Positions 1-9,296 of a stretch of DNA of 64,000 bases are shown piece by piece. Source of the DNA: Sediminicola sp963974715. Lineage in GTDB: Bacteria; Bacteroidota; Bacteroidia; Flavobacteriales; Flavobacteriaceae. Position 1 is the stretch's first letter. Every line of letters starts with the position of its first letter. The notes beneath the pieces are model-generated. The model saw nothing but the letters and a program-made list of their open reading frames with translations, made no database searches and had not been told where the DNA came from. The stretch is from contig CAXBDK010000003.1 of assembly GCA_963974715.1 (NCBI GenBank), forward strand, positions 186,001-250,000, written 5' to 3'. The position numbers and the translations under genes are program-made.

Positions 1-557
1 GCGGCCATATGGGCAAATTCCATCCCAATATAACCTGCCCCGATAAAAATAACGGATCTGGGCATTTTTTTAAGATTTAGGAAATCCTCGCTATCATTTA
101 ACAGATGGCCACCTTCAATCTCCAGATCCCTGGTCCTATAACCCGTTGCAATAACGATCTTTTCGGCCTTTATTCGCACCGATGCCACTTCCAAGGTATC
201 GTTATCCAAGAATTTTGGAACCCCGTGATAACGCGTAATTCCCAATTCATCAAGCTTTTTCTCGGTCCCTTTGGGCACGTTTTTGGTAAAATCTTTTTTG
301 AATTTTTGGAGGGCTTTCCAATCCAGCCTGGGTATATCCTTTACCCCCTTCCCCTTTAATCTTGTCGCCATCTCCATAACCTCGGTGGCCCCCAACAAAA
401 CTTTTTTGGGATCACATCCCCTATTGGCGCAGGTACCTCCGTATTCGCGTTTATCGGTGATGGCCACGGAAAGGCCCGCTTTGGCACATTGCAACGCAAC
501 GGATTGGCCTGCAGCTCCACTTCCTATTACAAAAACATCGAACTCTTTATTTTTCAT
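1..557 (-). CDS. Pyridine nucleotide-disulfide oxidoreductase, partial (N-terminal part)
   Basis: The reverse strand from 557 reads MKNKEFDVFVIGSGAAGQSV, an N-terminal FAD-binding GxGxxG fold. It is followed by a redox-active CxxxxC pair in GGTCANRGCDPKK and, near the window edge, by a second nucleotide-binding glycine motif (FIGAGYIGMEF). This is the layout of the glutathione reductase / dihydrolipoamide dehydrogenase / mercuric reductase family, which moves electrons between NAD(P)H, FAD and a disulfide. About 185 residues are visible; the interface domain and C-terminus lie outside the window. The active-site spacing fits the family, but the substrate cannot be told from this half. The gene points away from the SDR gene's stop, with about 120 bases between them. 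Confidence 0.85.
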   Translation of the reverse strand, partial: MKNKEFDVFVIGSGAAGQSVALQCAKAGLSVAITDKREYGGTCANRGCDPKKVLLGATEVMEMATRLKGKGVKDIPRLDWKALQKFKKDFTKNVPKGTEKKLDELGITRYHGVPKFLDNDTLEVASVRIKAEKIVIATGYRTRDLEIEGGHLLNDSEDFLNLKKMPRSVIFIGAGYIGMEFAHMA

Positions 558-680
558 ATCCCACAATTTTCTTTCCTTCGACAAATGGCAGCACGCCCGC
601 ACGGCATCTGTTGGAATACTAAAATAACATTTCGGCGCAAGGGAGCATAATAAATTCCACTACAGATCGGTAACCCATAC

Positions 681-1466
681 CTAAAATGCCGATTTGACCA
701 CGCCCCCATCCACTTTTAAGGCGGCCCCATTGGTAGCCGAGGAAAGCGGACTTGCCACATAGGCGACCAAATTGGCCACTTCTTGGGGCTCGGCAAAACG
801 CTGCAGCAGGGAAGTAGGGCGCTCGGAAGCAAAAAATTCCTTTTCCACCTCCTCTCGGGAGGCATCGTAACCAATACCCGCAAATTCCTTTACCCCCTCC
901 GAAAATGTGGGACCGGGCAAAATGGAGTTCACAGTGACCTTTGTACCCTTGGTGGTTTCCGCCAATCCACGGGAAATGGCCAATTGGGCCGTTTTTGTCA
1001 TCCCGTAATGGATCATTTCAACAGGAATATTGATTCCGCTCTCGCTTGATATAAAAATGATACGGCCCCAATCCTGGGCCAACATATGGGGCATAAAAGC
1101 CCTTGACAGACGAACCCCGCTCATTACATTGACGGTATAAAAATCCTCCCAATCGGCATCCGGGATTTCCAAAAAATCCTTTGGTCCGAAGATGCCCACA
1201 TTATTTACAAGTACATCTACCTTACCTACGCGCTCTATGAGTTCGGTAATCTGGTCAACTATCAGAAAATCGCATGCTACACCACTTACATTGGCCTCCG
1301 GCACCTGTTTTCGAAGTTTTTGAAGCGCTTTCTCTACCGATTCACTGCTCCGGCCGTTGATGATGACCTCCGCCCCTTCCTTGGCCAACGTCAGAGCGGA
1401 AGCAAATCCAATACCTTTGGTAGAGCCTGAAATAAATATCCTTTTATCCTTTAATTGTAGATCCAT
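681..1466 (-). CDS. SDR family oxidoreductase
   Basis: A 261-residue short-chain dehydrogenase/reductase of classical length. The N-terminal Rossmann motif is GSTKGIG (residues about 14-20), the NNVG motif is near residue 88, the catalytic Ser lies in FISSESG, and the catalytic YxxxK is YGMTK near residue 154. Such enzymes use NAD(P)H to oxidise or reduce alcohols, ketones or sugars in the cytoplasm. A C-terminal NGAALKVDGG stretch is typical of the 3-oxoacyl-reductase-like branch. The start at 1466 sits about 20 bases downstream of a TAACTTTG -7 box. The substrate is not evident; the neighbouring flavoprotein gives no clear pathway. Confidence 0.88.
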   Translation of the reverse strand: MDLQLKDKRIFISGSTKGIGFASALTLAKEGAEVIINGRSSESVEKALQKLRKQVPEANVSGVACDFLIVDQITELIERVGKVDVLVNNVGIFGPKDFLEIPDADWEDFYTVNVMSGVRLSRAFMPHMLAQDWGRIIFISSESGINIPVEMIHYGMTKTAQLAISRGLAETTKGTKVTVNSILPGPTFSEGVKEFAGIGYDASREEVEKEFFASERPTSLLQRFAEPQEVANLVAYVASPLSSATNGAALKVDGGVVKSAF

Positions 1467-1485
1467 CTTGAAGTCATTTTGGAAT

Positions 1486-1493
1486 CAAAGTTA
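1486..1493 (-). promoter_or_regulatory. Bacteroidota-type -7 box for the SDR gene
   Basis: The reverse strand reads TAACTTTG, a full match to the Bacteroidota TAnnTTTG -7 consensus, about 20 bases upstream of the start codon. No matching -33 TTTG was seen at the usual 19-21 base spacing. Confidence 0.5.
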
Positions 1494-1689
1494 TTCTTTA
1501 AAAATCCGTATGAAGGATGTAATCGATAATATTAAGTGCTTTTATAGGGATATTTACTTCAACCCCCTGGAAAGCCTACAGCGTATTCAAGGAAGAAACC
1601 GGTCCACTTCAATACAAAGCATCTGGCACAAAGCCCTTTTAACGGGATTTTACAAAAAAATACCGATCCAAAATATCAGCATAGATTCT

Positions 1690-1697
1690 TATCTTTG
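1690..1697 (+). promoter_or_regulatory. -7 box for mfd
   Basis: TATCTTTG matches the Bacteroidota TAnnTTTG -7 consensus and ends five bases before the ATG, so the mRNA would be nearly leaderless if this box is used. No clear -33 element is visible. Confidence 0.4.
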
Positions 1698-1702
1698 CCG
1701 CG

Positions 1703-4700
1703 ATGATGTCAAAATCCATCCCTAAGACCTATGAGCAGTCCCTGCAAGTGCAGAAACTGGGAAAGGCCATTGCCGATACCCAGGTACATGTACGTCTAAA
1801 GGGCCTGAGCGGTTCGGCGCTCTCATTTGTGGTAAAGGAGCTTTTTAATACTTCCGGCCTACCGTTCCTACTGGTTTTGGACGACAAGGAGGAAGCCGCC
1901 TATCACTTGAACGATCTGGAACAATTGGTCGGTGAAGCGGATGTACTGTTCTATCCCGGAAGTTATAGAAGGCCCTACCAGATCGAGGAAACCGACAATG
2001 CCAATGTACTCCTACGGGCCGAAGTACTCAACAGGATCAATTCCAGAAAAAAACCCTCGCTCATCGTAACCTATCCCGATGCACTCTTTGAAAAGGTGGT
2101 CACCCGGAAGGAACTGGATAAAAACACCCTAAAGATCAGATTGGGGGATACCCTTTCCTTGGACTTCCTGAACGAGGTATTGTTCGAATACAAGTTCAAA
2201 AGGGTGGATTTTGTGACCGAACCCGGCGAGTTCTCGGTACGCGGGGGTATAGTGGACGTTTTTTCCTTTTCCCATGACCAACCCTACAGAATCGAATTTT
2301 TTGGGGACGAGGTGGAAAGTATCCGAAGTTTTGATGTGGAGACCCAGCTGTCCACCGAAAAAGTCAAAAAAATTGCCATCATTCCCAATGTGGAGAACAA
2401 ACTTCTGAATGAAAGCAGGGAAAGTTTCCTAAAATATATTTCTCCCCAAACGGTCGTGCTCACAAAAAACCTTGACCTGTTGCTAGACCGGTTGGATTCG
2501 TTGTTCGCAAAGGCCGAGGAGACCTTTACTACCCTCTCCGGAGGAATAGCACATGCCGAGCCGTCGGAGCTATTCGTAGGCTCTTCCGATTTAAGGCAAC
2601 AGCTGGGCCATTTTTCACTTATCGAAACGGGAAGTGGGCCTGTCAAACATTTGGGAGAACCGGAGTTGGTACCGTTCCAGACCAGGCCACAGCCTTCCTT
2701 CAACAAGAAGTTCGATCTGCTGATCGAAAACCTCAACCTCAACCATGCCAACGGATACAGTAACTATATCTTTTGTGCCACGGAACAACAGGCCAAACGG
2801 TTCCATGATATTTTTGATGAGGTGGGCAAAGAGGTACATTACCGAACGGTGGTCTTCCCGCTCTACCAAGGATTTATCGATGACGGGCTTAAACTGGCAA
2901 TCTACACGGACCATCAGATCTTTGAACGCTATTTAAAGTTCCATCTGAAAAACGGGTATGCCAAAAAACAGGCAATTACCCTAAAGGACCTGAACAAACT
3001 TGAAATCGGGGATTATGTGACCCATATAGACCATGGGATCGGACGGTTCGGCGGGCTGCAGAAAATAGATGTGGAGGGCAAAAAACAGGAGGCCATCAAA
3101 TTGGTGTACGGCGAAAGGGACGTTCTTTATGTAAGCATCCACTCCCTGCACAAGATTTCCAAGTTCAATGGAAAAGATGGTAAAGAGCCCAAAATTTACA
3201 AACTGGGTTCCGGTGCTTGGAAAAAAATAAAGGAAAAGGCCAAATCGCGCGTAAAACTGATCGCTTTCAACCTTATAAAGGTGTATGCAAAACGCCGTCT
3301 TGAAAAAGGATTTCAATATGCCCCCGACAGTTACCTACAGCATGAACTGGAGGCTTCCTTTATTTATGAGGATACCCCGGACCAGAGCAAATCCACGGAA
3401 GATATCAAAAAGGATATGGAAAGCGAGCGGCCCATGGACAGGCTCGTTTGCGGGGATGTGGGCTTTGGAAAGACCGAAGTGGCCATCAGGGCGGCCTTTA
3501 AGGCGGTGGACAACGGGAAGCAGGTGGCCGTTTTGGTGCCAACCACCATACTCGCATTTCAGCACCACAGGACCTTTACCGAACGATTGAAGGACATGCC
3601 CGTGACGGTGGAATATTTAAACCGGTTCCGTACCGCAAAGGAAAAAAAGGACACCTTGGAACGTTTGGGCCAGGGAAAGGTGGACATCATTATCGGTACC
3701 CACCAACTGGTGAACAAAAATGTGCAGTTTAAAGATCTTGGGCTCCTCATAGTGGACGAGGAACAAAAATTTGGGGTAGCGGTAAAGGACAAGCTGAAGA
3801 CCATCAAGGAAAATGTGGATGTGCTTACCTTAACGGCAACCCCCATCCCCAGAACCCTGCAGTTCAGCCTTATGGCCGCAAGGGACCTCTCCGTGATCAC
3901 CACCCCGCCCCCTAACCGCTATCCCATTGAAAGCAGTGTGATCCGTTTTAGCGAAGAGACCATTAGGGATGCCATCTCCTATGAAATACAGCGGGGGGGC
4001 CAGGTTTTCTTTATCCATAATAGGCTGGAGAATATTAAGGAAGTGGCCGGAATGATCCAACGCTTGGTTCCCGATGCCAAGATCGGTATAGGACATGGGC
4101 AAATGGAAGGGAAAAAATTGGAGGCCCTGATGTTGGCTTTCATGAACAATGAATTTGATGTACTGGTATCCACCACCATTGTGGAAAGTGGACTGGATGT
4201 GACCAATGCCAATACCATTTTTATAAACAACGCCAATAACTTTGGGCTTAGCGATCTGCACCAGATGCGCGGACGGGTAGGAAGGAGCAATAAAAAGGCG
4301 TTCTGTTATTTTATTACCCCGCCCTATGACGTGATGACCAATGATGCCCGAAAGCGGATCCAGGCACTGGAACAGTTTACGGAACTGGGCAGTGGCTTCA
4401 ACATCGCCATGAAGGACCTTGAGATCAGGGGTGCCGGCGATCTTCTTGGAGGGGAGCAGAGCGGGTTTATCAATGATATCGGTTTTGATGCCTATCAAAA
4501 GATATTGAACGAGGCCATTGAAGAACTAAAAGAGAACGAGTTCAAGGAACTCTATGAAGAACTGGAAGGAAATACAACGGAAAAAGTGTATGTAAAGGAT
4601 ACACAGATCGATGCCGATTTTGAACTGTTGTTTCCTGACCATTACATCAACAACGTTACGGAAAGACTTAATCTCTATACCCAATTGAACGGGATCGGGG

Positions 4701-5074
4701 ACGAGACCGCACTTGCATCGTATAGGGCAGAACTGGAGGACCGTTTTGGAGATCTGCCCCAGGAAGCGGTGGATCTGTTAAATTCTGTGCGCATCAAATG
4801 GATCGCCAACAGCATAGGTCTGGAAAAAGTGGTGCTGAAACAGGGAAAGATGATCGGATATTTTATTTCCGACCAACAGTCGCGTTTTTACCAGAGCGCT
4901 TCCTTTACCAAAGTCCTGCAATTTGTGCAGGCAAATCCGGGCCTTTGCAAAATAAAGGAAAAACAGACCCGTACAGGGCTCCGTCTCCTGTTGGTGTTCG
5001 ATCATATAAAAAGTACCGAAAAGGCCCTAAAGGCCATTTCCCCCTTTGCAAAAACCATGGAAACGGTATCATAG
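1703..5074 (+). CDS. mfd: Transcription-repair coupling factor Mfd
   Basis: An 1123-residue SF2 translocase that removes RNA polymerase stalled at DNA lesions and recruits UvrA. The N-terminal part (about 1-340) resembles the UvrB-homology modules. A CarD-like RNA polymerase interaction domain follows, containing GDYVTHIDHGIGRFGG (about residue 435). The translocase core has Walker A GDVGFGKT (about 585), DEEQ (about 685), TATPIPRT and GRVGRS motifs. A C-terminal TRCF domain follows. The length is that of full Mfd. Two in-frame ATGs (1703 and 1706) are possible starts. It is transcribed alone, divergent from the SDR gene. Confidence 0.97.
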   Translation: MMSKSIPKTYEQSLQVQKLGKAIADTQVHVRLKGLSGSALSFVVKELFNTSGLPFLLVLDDKEEAAYHLNDLEQLVGEADVLFYPGSYRRPYQIEETDNANVLLRAEVLNRINSRKKPSLIVTYPDALFEKVVTRKELDKNTLKIRLGDTLSLDFLNEVLFEYKFKRVDFVTEPGEFSVRGGIVDVFSFSHDQPYRIEFFGDEVESIRSFDVETQLSTEKVKKIAIIPNVENKLLNESRESFLKYISPQTVVLTKNLDLLLDRLDSLFAKAEETFTTLSGGIAHAEPSELFVGSSDLRQQLGHFSLIETGSGPVKHLGEPELVPFQTRPQPSFNKKFDLLIENLNLNHANGYSNYIFCATEQQAKRFHDIFDEVGKEVHYRTVVFPLYQGFIDDGLKLAIYTDHQIFERYLKFHLKNGYAKKQAITLKDLNKLEIGDYVTHIDHGIGRFGGLQKIDVEGKKQEAIKLVYGERDVLYVSIHSLHKISKFNGKDGKEPKIYKLGSGAWKKIKEKAKSRVKLIAFNLIKVYAKRRLEKGFQYAPDSYLQHELEASFIYEDTPDQSKSTEDIKKDMESERPMDRLVCGDVGFGKTEVAIRAAFKAVDNGKQVAVLVPTTILAFQHHRTFTERLKDMPVTVEYLNRFRTAKEKKDTLERLGQGKVDIIIGTHQLVNKNVQFKDLGLLIVDEEQKFGVAVKDKLKTIKENVDVLTLTATPIPRTLQFSLMAARDLSVITTPPPNRYPIESSVIRFSEETIRDAISYEIQRGGQVFFIHNRLENIKEVAGMIQRLVPDAKIGIGHGQMEGKKLEALMLAFMNNEFDVLVSTTIVESGLDVTNANTIFINNANNFGLSDLHQMRGRVGRSNKKAFCYFITPPYDVMTNDARKRIQALEQFTELGSGFNIAMKDLEIRGAGDLLGGEQSGFINDIGFDAYQKILNEAIEELKENEFKELYEELEGNTTEKVYVKDTQIDADFELLFPDHYINNVTERLNLYTQLNGIGDETALASYRAELEDRFGDLPQEAVDLLNSVRIKWIANSIGLEKVVLKQGKMIGYFISDQQSRFYQSASFTKVLQFVQANPGLCKIKEKQTRTGLRLLLVFDHIKSTEKALKAISPFAKTMETVS

Positions 5075-5153
5075 TAAATTGTATAGGAATACCATAGCAC
5101 GACCCGGAGAATCGCCATTGGAATTGTAGTAGTGTAGGCCAAAGACCCATTAA

Positions 5154-6509
5154 ATGAAACATTCAGTAAGAACATCCCCATCCTTTAGTAAATATCTCTG
5201 TACGGTAGGGCTATTTTTATTAACGGGCATACTTACCGCACAGTACACCATATCAGGGCACTTTTCCCCAGCGTCCCAATTCACTTATCTTCTTGCCTAT
5301 CGTTTAACGCCAACGGGAGAGGTCTATATGGGGGATGCGCCCATTAAAAATGGAAGCATGGAACTTCCCATGCCAGAAGATGCCGCTACTGGTGTCTATA
5401 GAATGGTCTATGCGGTACCCCAAGAGGAATTTTATTTTGATGTACTATACAATGGCCGTGAAAGTATAACGTTCACCTTCGATATCGATAACGGTACCAC
5501 CTATGTGGCATCCGAAGAAAATAAGCTGTTCCAGGAATATAACAAGGCCTTGGCCAAGGCCGAAAAGAACTTGGTAGACCATTTAAGTTCTCCCGAACTG
5601 GAAAATCTTGGGCTCGAGACCTTGTTAGGGGAACTCCAGAAAGTGCAGCAGACCTTTGAGAAGGATTCGAAAGGATTGATGGCAAATACCTTGATAACGG
5701 CCAATAGACCCTATTTCCCTTCGGCACAGGAATCCTTGGGCGACTTCCCTATGTTAAGAAAGCAACATTATTTTGATCACTTGGACATAACCGACCCCCT
5801 ATTGAAAAGTAGCGGTTTTTTGTCGGACAAGGCGGTCGACTACGTTTATGGGAGCCTTCATACAAAAGCATCGGGACCTGCGGATACAGAAATGGAGATA
5901 CAGCAAAACCTCGCCGATATCGATTCATGGTCCAGAACGGCGGATGCCCCATTCAGGACCATCCTCTTCCACCGGTTATGGGAAGTGGCAGACGAAATGG
6001 AAAGGGTAAATCTGGCTGATTATATCTATGGCACCTATCTATATCCAATGGCCCTGAAAAGTGGCGAAGGATCCCTAATAGAAAAAATCGAACTACACAA
6101 CAGGCTCAGGATCGGTGCCCCGGCCCCGGAAATCAGTTGGAAGGAGAACGGCAAAATACGGACATTGAGCGGAATGGAAAGGGCCGAAACCTATGTACTG
6201 GCATTTTGGAGCAGTGGGTGTCCACACTGTTTAAAGGAAATGCCCTTATTGTACGCCGCACTTAAAGACGCTCCCAAAACAAAGGTATTGGCCATTGGGT
6301 TGGAGGATGGGGAAACAAACTGGAAAAAGGAAACGGTAAAAATGCCCCACTTTTATCATGCCCTCGCCCTCGGGAAATGGGATAATAAATACGTTACCTT
6401 ATATGATATCCATAGTACCCCCACCTTTATCGTATTGGACGGGGACAAAAACATCCTTGCCAAGCCCGAAAACTTGGAAAGCCTACTGTCGATCGTTGGA
6501 ATAAAATAG
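5154..6509 (+). CDS. Secreted TlpA-like thioredoxin-fold protein
   Basis: A 451-residue protein with an N-terminal hydrophobic export signal (about residues 16-30). A beta-rich DUF4369-like region follows (about 30-110), then a helical middle, and a C-terminal thioredoxin fold with the redox pair CPHC in WSSGCPHCLKEMP (about residues 353-356). A cis-Pro-like STPTF segment lies near the end. Such Bacteroidota proteins act in the periplasm in disulfide reduction or in stress and nutrient responses. CPHC resembles the DsbA active site rather than the CxPC of classical TlpA. It starts 80 bases after mfd and may share its transcript. Confidence 0.85.
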   Translation: MKHSVRTSPSFSKYLCTVGLFLLTGILTAQYTISGHFSPASQFTYLLAYRLTPTGEVYMGDAPIKNGSMELPMPEDAATGVYRMVYAVPQEEFYFDVLYNGRESITFTFDIDNGTTYVASEENKLFQEYNKALAKAEKNLVDHLSSPELENLGLETLLGELQKVQQTFEKDSKGLMANTLITANRPYFPSAQESLGDFPMLRKQHYFDHLDITDPLLKSSGFLSDKAVDYVYGSLHTKASGPADTEMEIQQNLADIDSWSRTADAPFRTILFHRLWEVADEMERVNLADYIYGTYLYPMALKSGEGSLIEKIELHNRLRIGAPAPEISWKENGKIRTLSGMERAETYVLAFWSSGCPHCLKEMPLLYAALKDAPKTKVLAIGLEDGETNWKKETVKMPHFYHALALGKWDNKYVTLYDIHSTPTFIVLDGDKNILAKPENLESLLSIVGIK

Positions 6510-6514
6510 TTTTG

Positions 6515-7189
6515 TTAGAGTGCTTTAAGGTCCTTAATGGTCCTAAAGGCCGTATCCACCTGCTCATCGTTTACGATGATGGTAAACTCGTTGGTGGTAG
6601 AGATCACTTCGTACAGTACGATCCCTTCCCAGGCCAAACGCTGGAAAATGAAATAGTAGATTCCGGGAACGGAGACGTTCTCAGCGGGCAGTTTAACCGT
6701 TATTGAAGACAGGTTGCCCGCCTTTTGGGTACATTTTTCGTTTTTAAAAAGTTGCTCCACGGTTTCGTCCAGCAGATCGCTCACCACAATGTTCATCTCG
6801 TTCACTCCCCGTGAAGAGGTGTAGAACACATCCTTGTTCTTGTTAACCTCTTTCAACAATAAGGTCTGGTTTTCCAAAATGGATTCCGAAACCAAAAATG
6901 TAAAATCGGTCAATGAGGAACGCACCGTAATTTCCCCAATATTCTTGAGCACCTTTATTATTTTATGGGTTGCCCGAAATTCAAGATCATCCGAAAGGCG
7001 CTTTAAGGCCATTACAATGGCGCCATTGCGTATATCCTTTCCCAGCTCTTCCTCTATTTCTGGACGGACCAGTCTGGAAAGGGAAGTTAGGTTGATAATG
7101 CCCTGGGCAAGGGCACTCTGTAGAAAGGGCTTCTTCTTAATGTACTCCTCTACAACTGATGAGATCGTTTTCATTTCGTTTAGGTTCAT
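6515..7189 (-). CDS. ACT-domain-like regulatory protein of unknown function
   Basis: A 224-residue protein with a helical N-terminal half beginning ISSVVEEYIKKKPFLQSAL and a C-terminal half resembling paired ACT ligand-binding domains (FTIIVNDEQVDTAFRTI). Homologues in Flavobacteriia are often auto-annotated as aspartate kinase because of the ACT resemblance, but no kinase catalytic domain is present here. A regulatory, amino-acid-sensing role is inference. It has its own well-formed promoter in the gap behind yraN and ends five bases from the stop of the convergent TlpA-like gene. Confidence 0.7.
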   Translation of the reverse strand: MNLNEMKTISSVVEEYIKKKPFLQSALAQGIINLTSLSRLVRPEIEEELGKDIRNGAIVMALKRLSDDLEFRATHKIIKVLKNIGEITVRSSLTDFTFLVSESILENQTLLLKEVNKNKDVFYTSSRGVNEMNIVVSDLLDETVEQLFKNEKCTQKAGNLSSITVKLPAENVSVPGIYYFIFQRLAWEGIVLYEVISTTNEFTIIVNDEQVDTAFRTIKDLKAL

Positions 7190-7206
7190 TTTATGGTTGC
7201 TCTGAG

Positions 7207-7238
7207 CAAAAATAACAAATTGTTATAAATAAAACAAA
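7207..7238 (-). promoter_or_regulatory. Bacteroidota sigma-type promoter of the ACT-like gene
   Basis: On the reverse strand a TTTG -33 box (7235-7238), a 20-base spacer and TATTTTTG (7207-7214) match the Bacteroidota TTTG-N19-21-TAnnTTTG promoter, 17 bases upstream of the start at 7189. Confidence 0.65.
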
Positions 7239-7241
7239 TTT

Positions 7242-7601
7242 TTAAAAATGATAAAATGCATCTTCCAAATGTTCCACTTCCAATATGCCGTTGACCTTGA
7301 GGATGGTAATGATATCGAACCGTACATCTACATCCAATTCCCTTTCCGCCACATAATGATCTGCCGCCATTACCAATAACCGCTTCTTCCCTTCCGTCAC
7401 AAACTCGGCCAAATGGTCAATAAAACGGCCACTTCTCGATTTAACTTCCACAATGGCCAAAACTGAATCCTTTTGAGCGATAATATCGATTTCCGCTTTG
7501 AGGTACCTATAGTTACGGTGCCTAATTTTATAGCCCTTTCCAAGAAGATATTCCACCGCGAACGTTTCTCCTTCCATCCCAAATTCGTTGTGTTTTCCCA
7601 T
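7242..7601 (-). CDS. YraN/UPF0102 family endonuclease-like protein
   Basis: A 119-residue protein with the UPF0102 restriction-endonuclease-like core: a conserved Glu in GMEGETFA, then AEIDIIAQKDSVLAIVEVK, giving the E...D...ExK metal-binding pattern. Members are predicted Holliday-junction-resolvase-like nucleases of unsettled function. I take the ATG at 7601 (MGKHNEFG) rather than one three codons upstream because it fits the family N-terminus. The next gene downstream has its own promoter. Confidence 0.88.
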   Translation of the reverse strand: MGKHNEFGMEGETFAVEYLLGKGYKIRHRNYRYLKAEIDIIAQKDSVLAIVEVKSRSGRFIDHLAEFVTEGKKRLLVMAADHYVAERELDVDVRFDIITILKVNGILEVEHLEDAFYHF

Positions 7602-7793
7602 GATAAACAATTTAAAATAACAGAAAGTGTGTATTTCGTCGAAAATATCGGCATTTTACCGTTCCAATTTACGCCAACTACGTAATTTAACGGGCATTAC
7701 AACGAAAAAATCCATTCCCCGATACGATTCAAAATAAACCGATCGTTTAGAAGTATCCCCCAAAGCGTACCCTAAATACTAACGGACCAACCT

Positions 7794-9287
7794 ATGGAAT
7801 TCTTTATTAACTGCAACACCTCTGGCTTGGCGCCCTATACGGCCCCATTGGACCCTGTAAAAGTGGCTCATTTGTATAGGCGTCTAGGATTTAGTGCCCC
7901 CAAGGAGACCGTTGACCAAGGCACAGGGCAATCGGCCGCTTCCTTAGTGGATAACCTCATTTCCCAAGCAATGGCCCTTCCCGCCCTTCCGGCACCCACG
8001 TGGGCCGATTGGAACGAAAGTGACTACCCTCAGGATGATGAGGCCCGGAATGCGCTTAAAAATTCACAGTACTCCGAATGGCGGTTAACATATACCCAAG
8101 CGCTTTTGGACAATACCCTCCGAGATCGGTTGAGCTTTTTCTGGAGCAACCATTTTGTGACCGAACTCGAAGTATATGATTGTAGCTCCTTCCTTTACCA
8201 TTATACCGATTGCCTTCAGCGCAATTCCTTGGGTAATTTTAAGACCTTTATACATGAGATCGGGCTTACCAGTGCAATGTTGCGCTATTTGGACGGGGCC
8301 TTTAATGTCCGGAACAGTCCCAATGAAAATTATGCCCGGGAGCTGTATGAACTATTTTCCCTAGGGGAAGGAAACGGCTATACGGAACAGGACATTATAG
8401 AAACGGCCAAGGCCCTTACCGGATATGTGGAACGGGGCGAGGTCGGTTGCACCCAGATCACCTATGATGCCACCCAGTTCGATCCAGGTCCCAAAACGAT
8501 TCTGGGCCAGACCGGGAATTGGGGATACGACGATGTTATCGACATTCTATTTGAACAACGCCCCAATGAGATCGCAGGGTACATCAGCAAAAAGCTCTAC
8601 GAATTTTTTGTCCATCCCGACTCGAACGATGCCGCGGGAAATGCGCAGACCATTATCCAAGGGATGGCCAGTACCATGATCTCCAATAATTTCGAAATAG
8701 CCCCCGTTCTTTCCCAACTCTTCAAAAGTCAACATTTTTTTGACGAGGAAGCCATTGGGGTCATTATTAAGAGCCCATTCGACCTGTTCCTGAACTTTTT
8801 AAAGGAAACCGGCTTCACCTATGACACCTCTACATTGGCAACTATGATCAATTATAGCGGAATGCTGGGCCAAGAACTTTTTGATCCCATCGAAGTGGAA
8901 GGATGGCAACGCAACAGGACCTGGATCAATACCAACTTTATGATCGGCCGCTGGTTGGGCATGGAATCGCTTGTGGAGGTATTCTATCAGAACGATCCAG
9001 AGCAGTTCAGGACATTTGCCCTGGGCATAACAGGCAACGATGGCCTTACCAACAGCGACCCGGATACGATTGCCAGGCCGATCATTGACTTTATCCTTCC
9101 AAAAGGACTATTGAACGAAGCCGAATATGAAAGGGCGTTCACTACCTTCAGGAGCGATGTGGACGAAGCCTATTATGCAGGCGGCAACCAGGAATCCTGG
9201 ACGTTGGCCATTTGGCCACAGGCACCTTTCCAAGTGTACCTTTTGATCCAATATCTTGTTAGACAACCCGAATATCAACTTAAATAA
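7794..9287 (+). CDS. DUF1800 family protein
   Basis: A 497-residue protein with the DUF1800 pattern: HLYRRLGFSA near the N-terminus, an internal RDRLSFFWSNHF block (about residues 107-125), then NENYARELYELFSLG and the TEQDIIETAKALTGY segment (about 180-210). DUF1800 genes are nearly always next to a DUF1501 gene, as here (9 bases apart), so the two are one operon. The function is unknown; the family is often linked to export or surface assembly. No clear signal peptide is seen at this start, which is odd if the partner is secreted. Confidence 0.9.
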   Translation: MEFFINCNTSGLAPYTAPLDPVKVAHLYRRLGFSAPKETVDQGTGQSAASLVDNLISQAMALPALPAPTWADWNESDYPQDDEARNALKNSQYSEWRLTYTQALLDNTLRDRLSFFWSNHFVTELEVYDCSSFLYHYTDCLQRNSLGNFKTFIHEIGLTSAMLRYLDGAFNVRNSPNENYARELYELFSLGEGNGYTEQDIIETAKALTGYVERGEVGCTQITYDATQFDPGPKTILGQTGNWGYDDVIDILFEQRPNEIAGYISKKLYEFFVHPDSNDAAGNAQTIIQGMASTMISNNFEIAPVLSQLFKSQHFFDEEAIGVIIKSPFDLFLNFLKETGFTYDTSTLATMINYSGMLGQELFDPIEVEGWQRNRTWINTNFMIGRWLGMESLVEVFYQNDPEQFRTFALGITGNDGLTNSDPDTIARPIIDFILPKGLLNEAEYERAFTTFRSDVDEAYYAGGNQESWTLAIWPQAPFQVYLLIQYLVRQPEYQLK

Positions 9288-9296
9288 CCTACGACC